A stretch of DNA of 64,000 bases, taken from Peromyscus leucopus. Its lineage: Eukaryota > Chordata > Mammalia > Rodentia > Cricetidae. Below are positions 26,769 to 41,329 of the stretch, one piece after another; position 1 is the first letter of the stretch; each line of letters opens with the position of its first letter. The stretch lies in assembly GCF_004664715.2 (NCBI RefSeq), contig NC_051073.1, positions 60,621,379-60,685,378 on the forward strand. The letters are read 5' to 3'. The translations under genes were made by a program, and so were the position numbers. Below the pieces are notes generated by a model that was not told the origin of the DNA, did no database searches, and saw only the letters and a list, made by a program, of their open reading frames with translations.

Positions 26769-27279
26769 GCGCACACACACACCCATCCAGATTTAAGGTC
26801 AACCCCGACTCCAGCCTGCTGGCTTCGCTTGTAGCCAGATTGCCCTTGCACAGAAAGACAGGTGATGAAGACGTTCCTGGTGACAGACAATGCTGGGCCC
26901 GGAGAGTCAACGTGTGTCCCCTTCCGCTTGACCCAGCAGCATACTTGGGGAGGCCACGGTGACCCATCAGAAGGCCTCTGGGCCGTGTTCCAGAGCGAGG
27001 AGGCAGCGTCTCAGCAGGTGTTAGAGTGCTGTGGAGCACTCAGTTTGCAGGAGCACGGGGACGAGGCAGTAGACTGCCCGAGGCCAGGCCCTCCTCTCAG
27101 TGATTAAAAGAAGAGGGGCTGTACCAGCAGAGCACTCCCTGAGGAGCTCAGGTCAATAACGATAATTTGTTATCATTAGAATAATGAGAGAGGCGAGGGC
27201 CCTTGGAAGCTAGCCCAAGACAAGCAGGTTAGTGCTGCAAGGATCTCCTCTGAGAGGCTTTCTAGCCACCCCAGCACCA

Positions 27280-27300
27280 GACAGACAGACAGACAGACAG

Positions 27301-27330
<30 letters not shown>
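27280..27330. repeat. (GACA)n(AC)n compound microsatellite
   Basis: Five GACA units followed by about 14 CA units. Confidence 0.95.
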
Positions 27331-27332
<2 letters not shown>

Positions 27333-28884
27333 GCTTGTCCCTGGGCAGCCATGGGACTCCATTCCTGACCTACATCCTCACCCAGCCCTTACTTCCCTGA
27401 GGCAGGCATTCACACGTGCTCAGTCACAGAACATCACCCACACAGTGCCTGTGCTGTTCTGACGGCTCCAACCACTGGTGACAGTTGCGGGTTCGAACAG
27501 GCACAAAAGAAGAAACGCAAGAAGCCACCAAGCTGAGCTTCTCCCAAAAGGACTCCAAAGAATAAAGGCGAGGAGCTAAAGGAAACTAGAGATCAACGAG
27601 GCTGGCCATGCACACGGCAAGCTCCCGGAGACACTTGCAGGGTCAAAATCTCCTCCCCAGAAGCCACGGCAGGCAGGTTTAATGAGGCTGCGTTAGAAAA
27701 TACCCCACATTCGAACAGTGTTCCTACTTCCCAGAGAGCTTTTCTGTCCATATCACCTCCTAAGGTATCTCTGGGAGGAAGAAGGGACTGTCTTTTCAAG
27801 CTCAAATGAACACCTCACCCCCACGGGTCCCGAGGACATGGTCTCCAAAATACTCTTTGACAGGCAAGCATGGGTGATAGTTGTGGGAGCATGCTTGTTT
27901 GTGTGTGAGTGCACACAGAGGCTTTATGTAGCAGAGTGGGATACAGTCAAACAAAAATGAGGTTGCCACGGCAACGGGCTCCAGCATCATTGCAGCCTAT
28001 TAACACAAGTGAGGAATGTGTTTGGCAGATGCTCGAGTGTTATTTATGGTATGGGTGTAGCAGAGGGACCTCTAACAGGCAAAGAGGAGGAGAAAAAAAA
28101 AACACAACCTATGACGCTCCTACTGTACCCCAGTGAGGGGAGAAAGAGACGACAGACAGCAAGACACGCGCACACAAGAGGCTGAGAGGGAACGGGATGC
28201 AAAAGGGAGGCGAGCAGAACAGGCTGAAAGGCCAAGGAAGGGATGGGTAATATCAACAGGGGGTGCTGGAGTAGACAGGATAGAAAAAGGAGGTGAGAGA
28301 GAAGGGGGGAGCAGAGGAGGAGGGTGGCACAGCTCCCAGGAAGGTTAAGAACTAGAGACAAAGAAAGGGAAGAAGGCAGGATCACCAAGAGGGGCCTTTG
28401 TGCCTTGGGTCTCATTTCTTACCAACATACTAGGAAACCAATCACTGCTTCTCTGCCCAGAGCCAAGGACAGAGTCCCGCCCATCAAAGGTGCTGCGCAG
28501 AATAAAACTCACAGACCAGATTGTGCTGACACCCCATCAGGCTCTAAGAGGCCAGAGGGCATCCTTGCAGAAGTGAAGAAATGCTCACACACTTGACTGT
28601 CAGCCTACTCTGTGATCAAGACGCCATGGGGGAAACTGTCAGAGCCCAAGCGCTACCACAGGTTCACTGTCCTGGGTACCTGTCCTGGGTATATGTCTTC
28701 ATTGGGGGGGGGGACGCTAACATCCAACCTGAGTCACCCTCAGACATCTGCTGTTTCAGAGCAATCTGAGGCAGAAGCCAATGCAGGGCTGTCCCACTAC
28801 CAGTTAGTTCCCCATGGCCCAGCACAGTTTTTGCTCAAGAAGACAAATTCTAGATCATGCAAAATCTGAAAGGTAAATCAAGTA

Positions 28885-28940
<56 letters not shown>
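28885..28940. repeat. (AC)n microsatellite
   Basis: About 27 AC units. Confidence 0.97.
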
Positions 28941-32412
<3,472 letters not shown>

Positions 32413-32825
32413 CTAACGGGCAGACAGCGCAGCCCCGAGGTGAGAAGTAGCTGCGAATCAAGTCCAGAGTCCCAGGTCCGATACGGAGTTGGCTCCGAAC
32501 GAGGGCAACGGGGACAGCTCCGGCTGCGGCGCCGCGCGCAGAGACGTCCGGACTCCTGGCTCGCGTCGAGCTCGACGAGGGCCGAGAGTTGCGGATCAGG
32601 CGGGACGGAGAGGTGTCCTTGCGGGCGGCGCCTCTCCGAAGCTGGCAGTTCCCCGGGCGCGGCGCTCTCCGCTTCGGCTTAAGCGGAGCGCAGCGGCTCT
32701 CCCGGCGAGGTGGCAGCGAGGGCGGCTCGGCAGGGGTCCCGGCACGGAGACTCAGCGGGTGCCCTTTGCTCGCGGCGCACTGGGAGCGACTGGGAGGTGC
32801 AGGCTCCTGCCAGCATTATTTTCTT

Positions 32826-32940
32826 ACGAGGGGTGGGGAGGTGGGATGGGGGGTGGAGAGGACGGGGGAGGGGGCGGCGGGCGGAGCAAGAGCTCCCGAG
32901 CCCTGGGGAGGAGGGTCCTGGAGCCCGGGGGGGGCCGTCG
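32826..32940. promoter_or_regulatory. G-rich block, possible G-quadruplex DNA
   Basis: The plus strand carries many runs of three to eight G within about 115 bases, including GGGGGAGGGGGCGG near 32862-32880. The G-rich strand is the template strand for Adcy5, so a quadruplex would form in DNA rather than in its mRNA. Folding is inferred from run spacing only. Confidence 0.45.
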
Positions 32941-33459
32941 CCTGCATCCCCCCCACCTCCGGCGGCGCGAGTGGGAGCGTGGCCCCCGCGAAAGGCGAGC
33001 CGAGCCTCCGGCGCGTCCGCGCAGGGGGCGGGGGCGAGGACCGGCTCCTGCGGTGCGGCCCTTCCCCTCTCGTCTCCTCCGGTCCCCCCAGATCCAGCAG
33101 GCTGGCCCGCACCCTCCGGTCCCGAGAGCTGAGTCGCTGGCTCCGCAAACCCCCGGTTCCTCGCTGCCGGCGGCGGGCCCACCGTGGCCGGGCGCAGAAC
33201 CACTACGCGGAGGGCGGAATCCGGCGCAGCGCCGCCGCCGTTCTGCCCCAACGCAGGCGGGCTTCTCCCGGGGACCACAGCATCCAGCGACGAAGGGCTG
33301 CGGCTCAACAGCAGCCGGCCGACAGGGGCCGGCCCAAGAGCCGCGGCGCCCCCGGGGCGCTCCGAGGGGCCCGCGGGAGCCCGGCTCCGGGCGCGCCATG
33401 CACGCCTCGGGCCCTGCGCCGCTCCGGCCGCTCGCGCCGCTCCTCCCTTCTCGCCCGCT

Positions 33460-33486
33460 CGCCGCCGCCGCCGCCGCCGCCGCCGG
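33460..33486. repeat. (CCG)n trinucleotide tract in the promoter island
   Basis: About nine tandem CCG units lie roughly 1.24 kb upstream of the AC5 start codon. Such tracts in CpG islands are often length-variable; whether it is in the 5' UTR is unknown. Confidence 0.85.
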
Positions 33487-33887
33487 AGCGCCCTCCGCAT
33501 CCCCTCCTCCCGCCGCCTCCCCGCCCCCCGCGCCGCTCGGGCCTCGGCTCACAGCGGCGTGCGGCCGCCTCCGCCCTCTGCCCTGCCTCGCCCCGGGCCC
33601 TGGCCCCGGCGCCCCGCGGGCATACTCAGGCCCAACCCGGGGTCCGTAGGGACCCTCCGCTCCCCTTCCTCACCTAAAATTTTCACTGCGCCCCTCCCTC
33701 CCTGATGTCTGGAGCCGGGTCAACCAGAGGATCCCTCGTCGGACCTGGGTAGCAGGGGATCCACCCCCGGCCAGGTCCTGCGCCCCCAATCCTATCTCCC
33801 CTCTTTTTATTACCCTTTTCTCCCCCACCCCCATTCAGCCCAACTTCAGCTACGGTGCTGCGCCCCCCCCTTCTCTGGTCCGGCTCT

Positions 33888-33935
33888 ATTGGCCGCTTCC
33901 AGAGCTGTCAGACTCGAGTCCGGTGCTCTTATTGG
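33888..33935 (-). promoter_or_regulatory. Two inverted CCAAT boxes
   Basis: ATTGG occurs at 33888-33892 and 33931-33935, giving two CCAAT motifs on the minus strand 43 bases apart, within GC-rich sequence (CTATTGGCC and TTATTGGGCG). The arrangement is typical of NF-Y sites. They are about 1.7 kb from the start codon, so they mark either a distal start site or an upstream element. Confidence 0.4.
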
Positions 33936-34227
33936 GCGATTCTGTGGCCCGGCGACGGTGCCAAAGGAGGGCGCGCCGGGTGGGGGGCACCCGGGCCGCT
34001 ACTGCCGCAAGGAACTGGAGACAAGAGTCCCTCGAGAGGACGGAGGGACCCAGAGCCAGACCCGGAAATGAACTGGGGAGATGCAGAGACCGGGGATCTC
34101 TGAGGCGCAGGAAGACAGCGAGGGAAAAGATGGAGTTGCTGGCAGTGGGTGAGGCCGATGCAGCCAGGGTGGGGCGGACAGGACCGCTTTGGAGCATAGT
34201 TACTAAGAGGAGACACAATTGACAGCT

Positions 34228-34445
34228 GTGGGAATACCTGGCGCTTCCAAGGAGCTCTTTGCCTGTTCGTGCCTTTTTAATCTCATTTGGTTCCAGTAAC
34301 AACCCTGGGCTGTGATGGGGCCAGGGCCTGTGTAGTTATTTCCTGTTTGTAAATGGGGAAACTGAGGCTGCAAGCACTTAACCAACTTGTCTCCTAACCT
34401 GCAATCCAAAGACCTTTTCTTCAATGCTACGCTGCCTCCCACACC
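34228..34445 (-). mobile_element. MIR SINE, well preserved
   Basis: TTTGTAAATGGGGAAACTGA, GGCTGCAAGCACTTAACCAA and the left parts AATCTCATTTGG and AACAACCCTGGGCTGTG follow reverse-complement MIR order over about 200 bases. Confidence 0.75.
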
Positions 34446-35871
34446 TACCAAGATGTTCCCAGGAAGGATGCCCACGGGCGAGGAAGGTAAAGTCTCCTTG
34501 CCAGTCAGGAAAGTAAAAATGACCCTTCTGGGAACCCTGGACAGAGGCAAGGGTGGACGAGGCGATAAGGCTGGGGACGTGCCTCTTCAACTCCCTGACC
34601 CCTAAGCTGTCCTGCTGGAGTTCTGACAGTCTCACAAGGGGAGGGTGAGCCAGAAGCCTCAGCCCCTTCATCCTCCCTCCTCCAAAGTTGACAAGGAACC
34701 TCCAGGTCTGAGAGAGCCTCCCCTACTGATCATCTCTTTGCTGACTGGAAGATAAACCTTTCCAGAGCTACAGATCGAGAGGAGAAGAGAAAAAAAAATC
34801 CAAGAGATCTGAGTAAGCTGGGTCTTGAGTAATCACCCAACCTTTGAGTAATCCATTATTAGCTAAAGTGGTTAAAAAAAAAAAAGGCAACACAGACTTA
34901 ACCAGCAAAACCTTAGTGCGTTGGAAATAGGCAAAGCACTGTGCAGGATGCTACCAGGAAAAGATGATCAGCCTGAGCCTGGAACTTACGTCCAGGGAGA
35001 GCACAGGGCTGGGCAGCGTCTCCAGCTCAGCCACGTTCAGTATTCCAAGAGCCTATCAGTGTACGGGGGGATAAAAAAAAAAAAAAAACAGCACCATTTC
35101 CCGCTGTGAGTGCCAAAAAGACTCTGGAGGTGGAATCTGGGTCTAGCAGGGAAGGAAGATGGGTAATATTTATTAAGCTTCTCGGTACGGTAGGAAAATA
35201 TTCTATTGTTGGTGTCAAGCGCCAATAAGACAACAAATTTAGTTGTGATCTTAATTGGCTTTGCTTTGTGATTCGGAAATGGAGCAACAGCGCCTTGTGT
35301 GTAATAGACTGACTGATCTGATGAGCCGCTCCGAAGAGCTTTTACTTTCTAGACAGAAAATGGCTGAAGAGGCAGAATCAGAACAAAGAGAGCATAGATC
35401 ATTTCAAAGAAGGTGAAACCAGAGCAGATGTCCTTGTCCTGTCAAGGCTGGCTTGTTCGGAAAGTCCACTCCTGCACTCATTCTCTCTCTCTCTGCCCCT
35501 TAATTTCCTGGAAGGTCAGACGAATAACTTAGTGTGGCCTGGGCTGGGACTTGAGAGAGAGGACCTCCGTTTTGGTTGGGTCTGTTGGATCTCAATCAGT
35601 GACCTCCTGTAAATTTTATTTAACAGTACATAACCATCTTGAGGAAAGTGTTAATTACTCCAGCATAAAGATGAGAAAAACACACTTAGGGAATTCAGCC
35701 ATTGTAGCCAATATGATATTTGAGAGACACTTGGGACATACGTAGCCAGCTGTGTCCACAGAACCAGATAGACAGCAAGGTTACTGACCAACCTTCCATC
35801 CCTGAACCTGCTCTCACTCCTATAATGCTTTAGGTCCCTCCCCCTTACCCCCCCCCACTCCTCTCCCTCCT
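34446..35871. other. Unique upstream sequence
   Basis: Only short A runs near 34874 and 35069 stand out. 35150-35400 (AATATTTATTAAGC.. GATCTTAATTGGC) may be an old LTR but no family ends are visible. Confidence 0.35.
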
Positions 35872-35945
35872 CCAGTACTGCTAATTAAGTCTAGGACTTC
35901 TCACATAGTAGGCAAGCACTTACCACTCTATTGTTCTTTTAGTTC
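35872..35945 (-). mobile_element. ID-type SINE fragment
   Basis: CTAGGACTTCTCACATAGTA and GGCAAGCACTTACCACTCTA match reverse-complement ID. Confidence 0.6.
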
Positions 35946-36047
35946 TGTTCAATTAATCGTTTTACAACAAAAGCTGTGTATGACTGATAATATTGTTGAT
36001 GTTTTTCATGTCAATAAACATTCATTTGCAATACTCATTTTTTATTT

Positions 36048-36152
36048 TAGACACACCCTCACTGTGTAGCTCAGGCTGACCTTGAACTTGTAATCCTCCT
36101 GCCTCAGCTTTCTGAGCACTGGGGTTACAGGTGCACACCCCTACACTGGCCT
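36048..36152 (-). mobile_element. B1 SINE fragment
   Basis: CACTGTGTAGCTCAGGCTGA, CCTTGAACTTGTAATCCTCC and CACTGGGGTTACAGGTGCAC match reverse-complement B1. Confidence 0.75.
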
Positions 36153-36154
36153 AA

Positions 36155-36450
36155 TGTCCATTTTATTGTTGGAACAGAACTCCATTAAATGAGCATATAA
36201 GAATTGGTATAACCAATACTCTACTGTAAAACATTACTCCCTGTCACAGTCATTTAGAAAATGTTTTTACTCTTGTACCATTAGGAACAATGAGCATTTT
36301 GATAGAAAAGTCTTTACATGCATCCTTAATTATAGCCTTGGGAGAAATTCCTACAAGTACATTTGCTCAATCAAAAGATGAGCATAATAATATCTTTAGG
36401 GTATTTCAAAAATCTGTTATCAGCCCTTGACTCTTGAGGTTCCAACTTGT
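36155..36450. mobile_element. Possible ancient L1 fragment
   Basis: GAGAAATTCCTACAAGTACA and CTCAATCAAAAGATGAGCAT recall a segment of old mammalian L1 (GGGTATATACCTAGGAGTGGAATTGCT type). Weak match. Confidence 0.3.
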
Positions 36451-36653
36451 ATCTCTGTCACGTAGTATGGACATATTTACAGACTTGGCTCCACATGCTG
36501 CAGAATTTATATTGTTCATCTTGCACCCAATGCTAAGCCTGGTCCCTGACACATAGCTGTCCAGTAATGAGCAGGATGGGGCCTCAGTGTGTGTGGGGAG
36601 GGGGCTTGCCGTGATAGGTGGAGATGGACAGTCTTCAGCACAATACAGAGGAG

Positions 36654-36868
36654 TGGAGCTGGAGAGTTAGCCCAGCAGTTAACAGCATTTGTTGCTGCTG
36701 CCGAGAGCCCAGGTTCGATTCCTAGCACTAGCCTGGTGGCTCACAAGCTGATTTAACGTCAGTCCCAGAAGATCTGACACATTCTGACCTCCTCAATCAC
36801 CGAGCTCACCACGTACATTTTATACATGCAAGCAAAATACTCAGACATGAGATAATAAACCTTCAAAA
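36654..36868 (+). mobile_element. B2 SINE
   Basis: GGAGCTGGAGAGTTAGCCCA, GTTAACAGCATTTGTTGCTG and CCCAGGTTCGATTCCTAGCA mark the tRNA-like head; the body is moderately diverged and ends GATAATAAA. Confidence 0.8.
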
Positions 36869-36887
36869 GTGTAAATCAAAGTAAGGA

Positions 36888-37108
36888 GGTGGGGCTGGTC
36901 AAGCATGAGGACCTGAGGTCAGATTCCCAACACTCACACAGAAGCCAGGTCTGTAATACCAGCCACATCCGACAAAACAGCAAGTTCCACGTTCACTCAG
37001 AGACCCTGTCCCCAAAAATAATAAGACGCAGAACAGAGCAACAGACATGGACACGAACCTCTGGCCTCTACAGATGTGTGTACTAGCAGAGCGCACACGC
37101 TCCAGTAA
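36888..37108 (+). mobile_element. B3 SINE
   Basis: GAGGTCAGATTCCCAACACT, AGAAGCCAGGTCTGTAATAC, GAGACCCTGTCCCCAAAAAT and CCTCTGGCCTCTACAGATGT follow B3 order. Confidence 0.7.
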
Positions 37109-37939
37109 GTAATTAACTGAAGGAACTCCCGCATTGGACGGCAGGAGCGCCCTGGTGTTAGGAGGCAACCTCTGGCAATGAAAGAGGAAAGCTCGAGACT
37201 ATAGACAGACCAGAAAGCTCTTTCCGATGTAGTTTGGGACCAGAAGTGACGGGACGATGAGAATAGCACCCTTGGCTGGAAGATCCCTGGATTGTTCCCT
37301 GTGTTAGGAAGGAGCCCTTTTGTGATAACCGAAGAAAAGTCAGGACCATGGGGTGGAAAAGCAGTTCCTAAGGATGTCCAGGCTGTACACAAGAGGTAGA
37401 AAGGCCCCTGGCCTCAGGCAGGATATTGGCACACTTTGCCAAAGGTAATGTTGGCCCTGTGCTCCGGAACATCAAAGGTCTTTGCTGTAGACAGATGCCA
37501 TCTGGTCATCTACCCCCTTTGTGTCTCAGTTACCCATCAGGGCTTCCTTTGACACTACTTCAGGCTACCCTTTCCAAAGAATGGATCTGCTTTAGAAATC
37601 AGAATATTAGAACACACATGTTTTAGAATCTGCAGGAGTTCCTGTAGAAGTCAGTGCCGAGAGTACTCTCCTACTTACAAACACTTTTGCCCACGCTGCT
37701 TAAAATCCCACTAGTAGACTGGCATACTTTGGGCTAACAATCACAAAAAAAAAAATGAATGCGGAAAATCTGGAGATGGAAAGTAGATTAGTGGTTTCTG
37801 AGGCCTATGAAGGAAGAGGAATGGAGAGAGACAGCTCAGGAGTAGATTTAGGGTGATGAACATGTTTTAAAATTAGATTATGGTGATGATTGCACGGCTC
37901 TGTAAATATACTAAAAAACCCAGTGAATTACAGAGCGGA
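37109..37939. other. Unique upstream sequence
   Basis: No recognisable element. Confidence 0.4.
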
Positions 37940-38090
37940 GTCTCTGAGGAGATGGCCCAGTGGGTAAAGTTCTTGCTGCTCGCACATAAGGATGAGGGTC
38001 GGATCTCCGGCAGCCACAGAAATGCTGGGTGCGGTGGGACACATAACTCTGTGACTGGGGTGCACTCCAGGATGCGAAAGTTCTAGCCCG
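37940..38090 (+). mobile_element. B3 SINE, truncated
   Basis: GAGGAGATGGCCCAGTGGGT, AAGTTCTTGCTGCTCGCACA and GATCTCCGGCAGCCACAGAA mark a B3 head. It is truncated where a B2 follows. Confidence 0.65.
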
Positions 38091-38091
38091 G

Positions 38092-38305
38092 GGGGTGGGG
38101 GCTGGAGAGAGGCAGAAAGAGCACTTTGGAGTTTACTTCCCAGCACCCACACCGGACAGCTCACAAACCACTTGTAACCCCCATTTCAGGAGATCCAACA
38201 TCCACTTCTAGCCTCCCAGGGCACGTGTATCCAAGGGTGTATACATGAACATATGTATATAAACATGCATATACACACATGCACACATACATAAAAATAA
38301 CTTTT
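38092..38305 (+). mobile_element. B2 SINE
   Basis: GGTGGGGGCTGGAGAGAGGC, CTTCCCAGCACCCACACCGG and a CATATACACACATGC tail mark a B2 with a diverged head. Confidence 0.75.
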
Positions 38306-38342
38306 GAAAGTTTTATCTCAATACAGTAGTTAAAAAATAAAT

Positions 38343-38495
38343 GCAGTGGGCGGCGGCGCACGCCTTTAATCCCAGCACTCAGGAGCCAGAGGCAAACTGA
38401 TTGAGGCCAGCCTGGGCTACAGAGCCAGTTCCAGGACAGCCAGGGCTGCATGGAGAAACCCTGTCTTGAAAAACCAAAAACAACAACAACTAAAT
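38343..38495 (+). mobile_element. B1 SINE
   Basis: GGGCGGCGGCGCACGCCTTT, AATCCCAGCACTCAGGAGCC and GAGAAACCCTGTCTTGAAAA with an ACAACAACAAC tail. Confidence 0.92.
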
Positions 38496-38800
38496 AAATA
38501 ACTATAAATGCAAGAGTTCTTAATAGGTTGAAGGACTTGTGTCAGGACTGTGGGTGTGAAAAAGTCGAAGCAAGTCAGGGTGAATGGGTGTTATCAGCAC
38601 ACGCCCTGTCCATAAACGCCCTTAATTCTTGGGAGTAGGGATCAGTTAGGAAAAGGAAAATGAAAAGACCCAGAGGCCAGTGAAACCACCGGATGGGAAA
38701 GCAATGGGTAGGTGAGTGTAGGAATGAACAGCCATCAGGGACTCAGGGCCAAAAATGAATTTCCCCAGGCTGAGGAGAGCTCGGTTGTTAAGAGTCCTTG
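38496..38800. other. Unique upstream sequence
   Basis: Nothing recognised between the B1 and the LTR. Confidence 0.4.
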
Positions 38801-39215
38801 CCTACTGTGCTGGCTAGTTTCTATGTCGATTTGACACAGCCTCAAATCATTTGGGAAGAGAGAACATCAATTGCGAAAATGCCCCTCCAGGCAAATCTGT
38901 GATGCGTTCTCTTGATTGGTGATTGATGTGAAAGGATACTGCACTGTGGGCAGTACCACCCCTGGACTGGTGGTCTTGGGTGCTGTAAAGAAAGCAAGCT
39001 GGGCAAGCCGCCAGGAGCAAGCCAGTAAACAGCATCCTCCATTGCCTGCGGTGAGCTCCTGCCTCCAGGCTCTTCGCCCTGCTTCAGTTCCGGCCCCGAC
39101 TTCCCTCAGTGACGGACTGTGATGTGGAAGTGCAAGGGGAAATAGAGCCTCTCCTCCCTGAGCTGCTTCTGGTCCGTGGTGATTATCCCAGCAACAGAAA
39201 CTCTAAGATACCTAA
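38801..39215 (+). mobile_element. Solo LTR, family A, near-exact TSD
   Basis: The LTR spans 38806-39210, from TGTGCTGGCTAGTTTCTATG to AGAAACTCTAAGATA. The flanks are CCTAC (38801-38805) and CCTAA (39211-39215), a 5-bp TSD with one change. It is in the opposite orientation to the copies at 10.9 kb. Confidence 0.85.
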
Positions 39216-39390
39216 CGTGTCTGAAGCTCTGAGCTCTAGCCCCAGCACGGCATAAACCTGACATGACCTGGCATACTTGTCGTCTTCGGTACTGGAGAAA
39301 CAGAGGCAGGAAGATCAAGGTCGCCCTCAGGTACACAAGAAGTCGGAGGCCAGCATGGGCTAGAGACCCTGTCTGAAAATAAAAGAGAAT
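39216..39390 (+). mobile_element. B4/B1-like SINE, diverged
   Basis: CTGAGCTCTAGCCCCAGCAC, ACAGAGGCAGGAAGATCAAG and AGAGACCCTGTCTGAAAATA suggest an ID-like left part joined to a B1 right part. Confidence 0.5.
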
Positions 39391-39504
39391 GTTCTCTTTT
39401 ATATGTTTTCAGGCGACCTGCCTCGGAAGGAGTGCTTTAAAAAAGAACAAATTCTAAGAACCCAAGACTCTGTCTCAAGCACGCAGGGCCCAAGGAGTCT
39501 ATAA

Positions 39505-39662
39505 AAGAAACTGACAAGTTGAGTGTGTTTCATGTTTCATGCCTGGAACCCCAGCACTCAGGAGACTGAGATAGGAGGTTCTCAGTGAGTTCAAGGCCAG
39601 TGTGGACTACACAGTAAGTTCCAGGCCAGCCTGAAAAAGATAGTGAGACCTTGCCTCAAAAT
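39505..39662 (+). mobile_element. B1 SINE
   Basis: ACCCCAGCACTCAGGAGACT, AGTGAGTTCAAGGCCAGTGT and GTGAGACCTTGCCTCAAAAT. Confidence 0.8.
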
Positions 39663-39672
39663 GGAAACTAAG

Positions 39673-39856
39673 GGGTTGATCAGGTGGTGGTGACACACAC
39701 CTTTAATCCCAGCACTTGGGAGGCAGAGGCAGGAGGATCTATGTTCAAGACTGTCTACAGAATGAGGTCTGGGACAGCCAGGGCTACACAGAGAAGCCCT
39801 GCGGGGGGGGGGGGGGGAGGGCAGGGAGAGAAAAAGAAAGAAAGAAAAGAAAAAGA
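39673..39856 (+). mobile_element. B1 SINE with G-run and AAAG tail
   Basis: TTTAATCCCAGCACTTGGGA, GACAGCCAGGGCTACACAGA and then a G14 run followed by GAAAGAAAGAAAAG. The G run replaces the usual CTGTCTC end. Confidence 0.88.
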
Positions 39857-40048
39857 AGGGACTGGAGAGATGGCTCAGTGGTGAAGAGCACTGGCTACTC
39901 TTGCAGAGGACATGGGTTCAATTCCCAGCACCCACCTGGGGAACTAACAACCAGTTCCAAGGGATCTAATGCCCTCTCCTGGCCTCCCCAGGCAAAACAC
40001 CCATATACATAAAATTAGCACATTAACAAATTAAAACTAAAAAATAGA
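39857..40048 (+). mobile_element. B2 SINE, well preserved
   Basis: GGACTGGAGAGATGGCTCAG, GTGAAGAGCACTGGCTACTC and GTTCAATTCCCAGCACCCAC show an intact tRNA-like promoter head. Confidence 0.92.
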
Positions 40049-40084
40049 ACAAGCAGATGAGTAGGAGAAAAAGCATACCATTTT

Positions 40085-40320
40085 TATTCATTCCTTCATT
40101 CGAGACAAAGTCGCATGTAGCCCAGCCTGACCTCAAACTCCTGCGGAATAGAGACGGGCTTAAACTCCTAATCTTCCCAATTCCTTCCGCTTTCCAAATG
40201 CTGAGATTTGCCCACTCTTCCCAGCTATGTTCACATTTTCCTTATTGTTGAGGACCAGACCCAGAGCCTCGAGCATGTCGGAAAAAGGCTCTACCTCTGT
40301 GCTACACTCCCAGCCCTTCT
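40085..40320 (-). mobile_element. B4-type SINE
   Basis: GCATGTAGCCCAGCCTGACC (B1 part) is followed by GAGCATGTCGGAAAAAGGCTC and CTGTGCTACACTCCCAGCCC (ID part), the reverse order of B4. Confidence 0.6.
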
Positions 40321-40335
40321 GAATACACATTTATT

Positions 40336-40524
40336 AAGAAACATTCACAGAGCCGGGCGGTGGTGGCGCACGCCTTTAATCCCAGCACTTGGGAGGCAGA
40401 GCCAGGCGCATCTCTGTGAGTTCCAGGCCAGCCTGGTCTACAGACAGAGATCCAGGACAGGCACCAAAACTACACAGAGAAACCCTGTCTTAAAAAAACA
40501 AAAAGAAAAAAGAAACATTCACAG
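40336..40524 (+). mobile_element. B1 SINE with perfect 15-bp TSD
   Basis: B1 spans 40351-40509 (AGCCGGGCGGTGGTGGCGCA to an A-rich tail). AAGAAACATTCACAG at 40336-40350 is repeated exactly at 40510-40524. The GGACAGGCACCAAAACTACA tail form is the best hint of a cricetid source. Confidence 0.96.
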
Positions 40525-41329
40525 TCTGAAACACAACAATAGCTTAAACACCCTCTTCATAAGGGTGTTTAAGGACTGGACCTGACTTTTAGGAGTGAGG
40601 AACGGACCAAAAAACAGACAACGACCCAGAACCAAATTCATCTCTTCTAATTTTTCTTCCAAGTCGGTCAGCTGGAGGATCATCTCTGTAGCCAGGAACT
40701 ATAGAGAAAGCCCCTGTTCAGGACAGAGGGAAGTGGTAAGGAATGACAGCCAGGAAGACCTAAGTTCTGAGCTAGCTTAAACTGTTCATCTCACCAGAGC
40801 ATCTCACTTTAATGGATCGTTTCCTGAGCACAACAGGATGCAAAGGATCTTAAAGATCACTCCCCGCCTACTGTTAGGTAGAAGGAACATATGCGTATTC
40901 AGAGCAAACCCTGTGCTTCAAACTGGATGATATAACTTTCCCACCGAGAACTACCGCCGTTTCCCATGTAGGAGCAGGGAACAGTGCAGGGAACTGGGTG
41001 TCTGGAGAGCAAGTCATCCATCAGGCGAGGACTTAGTGTCTTAGCCCATGGCCACAAACGCCTTCGGTCCCTCGGAGCCATCCTCCTTCCCAGCCTGTGT
41101 TGCGCTATGAACCCTGAGTTTCAGAAGTCAAGGGCATTAGCCCTTGTTCTTGACCTCTGGCATCCTTGCCTTGGAAACCAAGGATGGGAAGTCTGCATTT
41201 GCCCAGAGAGAGGGAGACAGAAAGAGAGAAGGGGAGACTCTAGATTTTTCCAAACTCCAGCCTCACCTTTAAACCCATGGGCCTCGGGAGTAGGAACCCT
41301 GCAGCGCTCCGATCGGAGCCTGGAAAAGG
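40525..41329. other. Unique upstream sequence
   Basis: No recognisable repeat or exon. Confidence 0.4.

Larger units (their letters stand above)
25246..28884. other. Mostly unique intronic sequence with CA tracts
   Basis: Apart from the microsatellites at 25800, 26716 and 27280 I recognise no repeats. AATAACGATAATTTGTTATC near 27156 is an AT-rich near-palindrome (GATAA..TTATC). 28130-28340 is strongly purine-rich. No exon seen. Confidence 0.35.

Noticed and set aside
32679..33552. Minus-strand frames of 273 and 242 codons upstream of Adcy5
   Set aside because: Same GC-composition effect; they overlap in different frames and are not in the AC5 frame.
32489..33677. Plus-strand open frames of 386 and 362 codons antisense to the Adcy5 promoter
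   Set aside because: They overlap each other in different frames, are Pro/Arg/Gly/Ala low complexity and lie in a CpG island where stop codons are rare. No domain is recognisable. An antisense noncoding transcript remains possible.
39857..39935. tRNA gene-like A and B boxes
   Set aside because: These belong to the tRNA-derived heads of B2 SINEs (also at 36654, 49583 and elsewhere); no intact cloverleaf tRNA gene is present.
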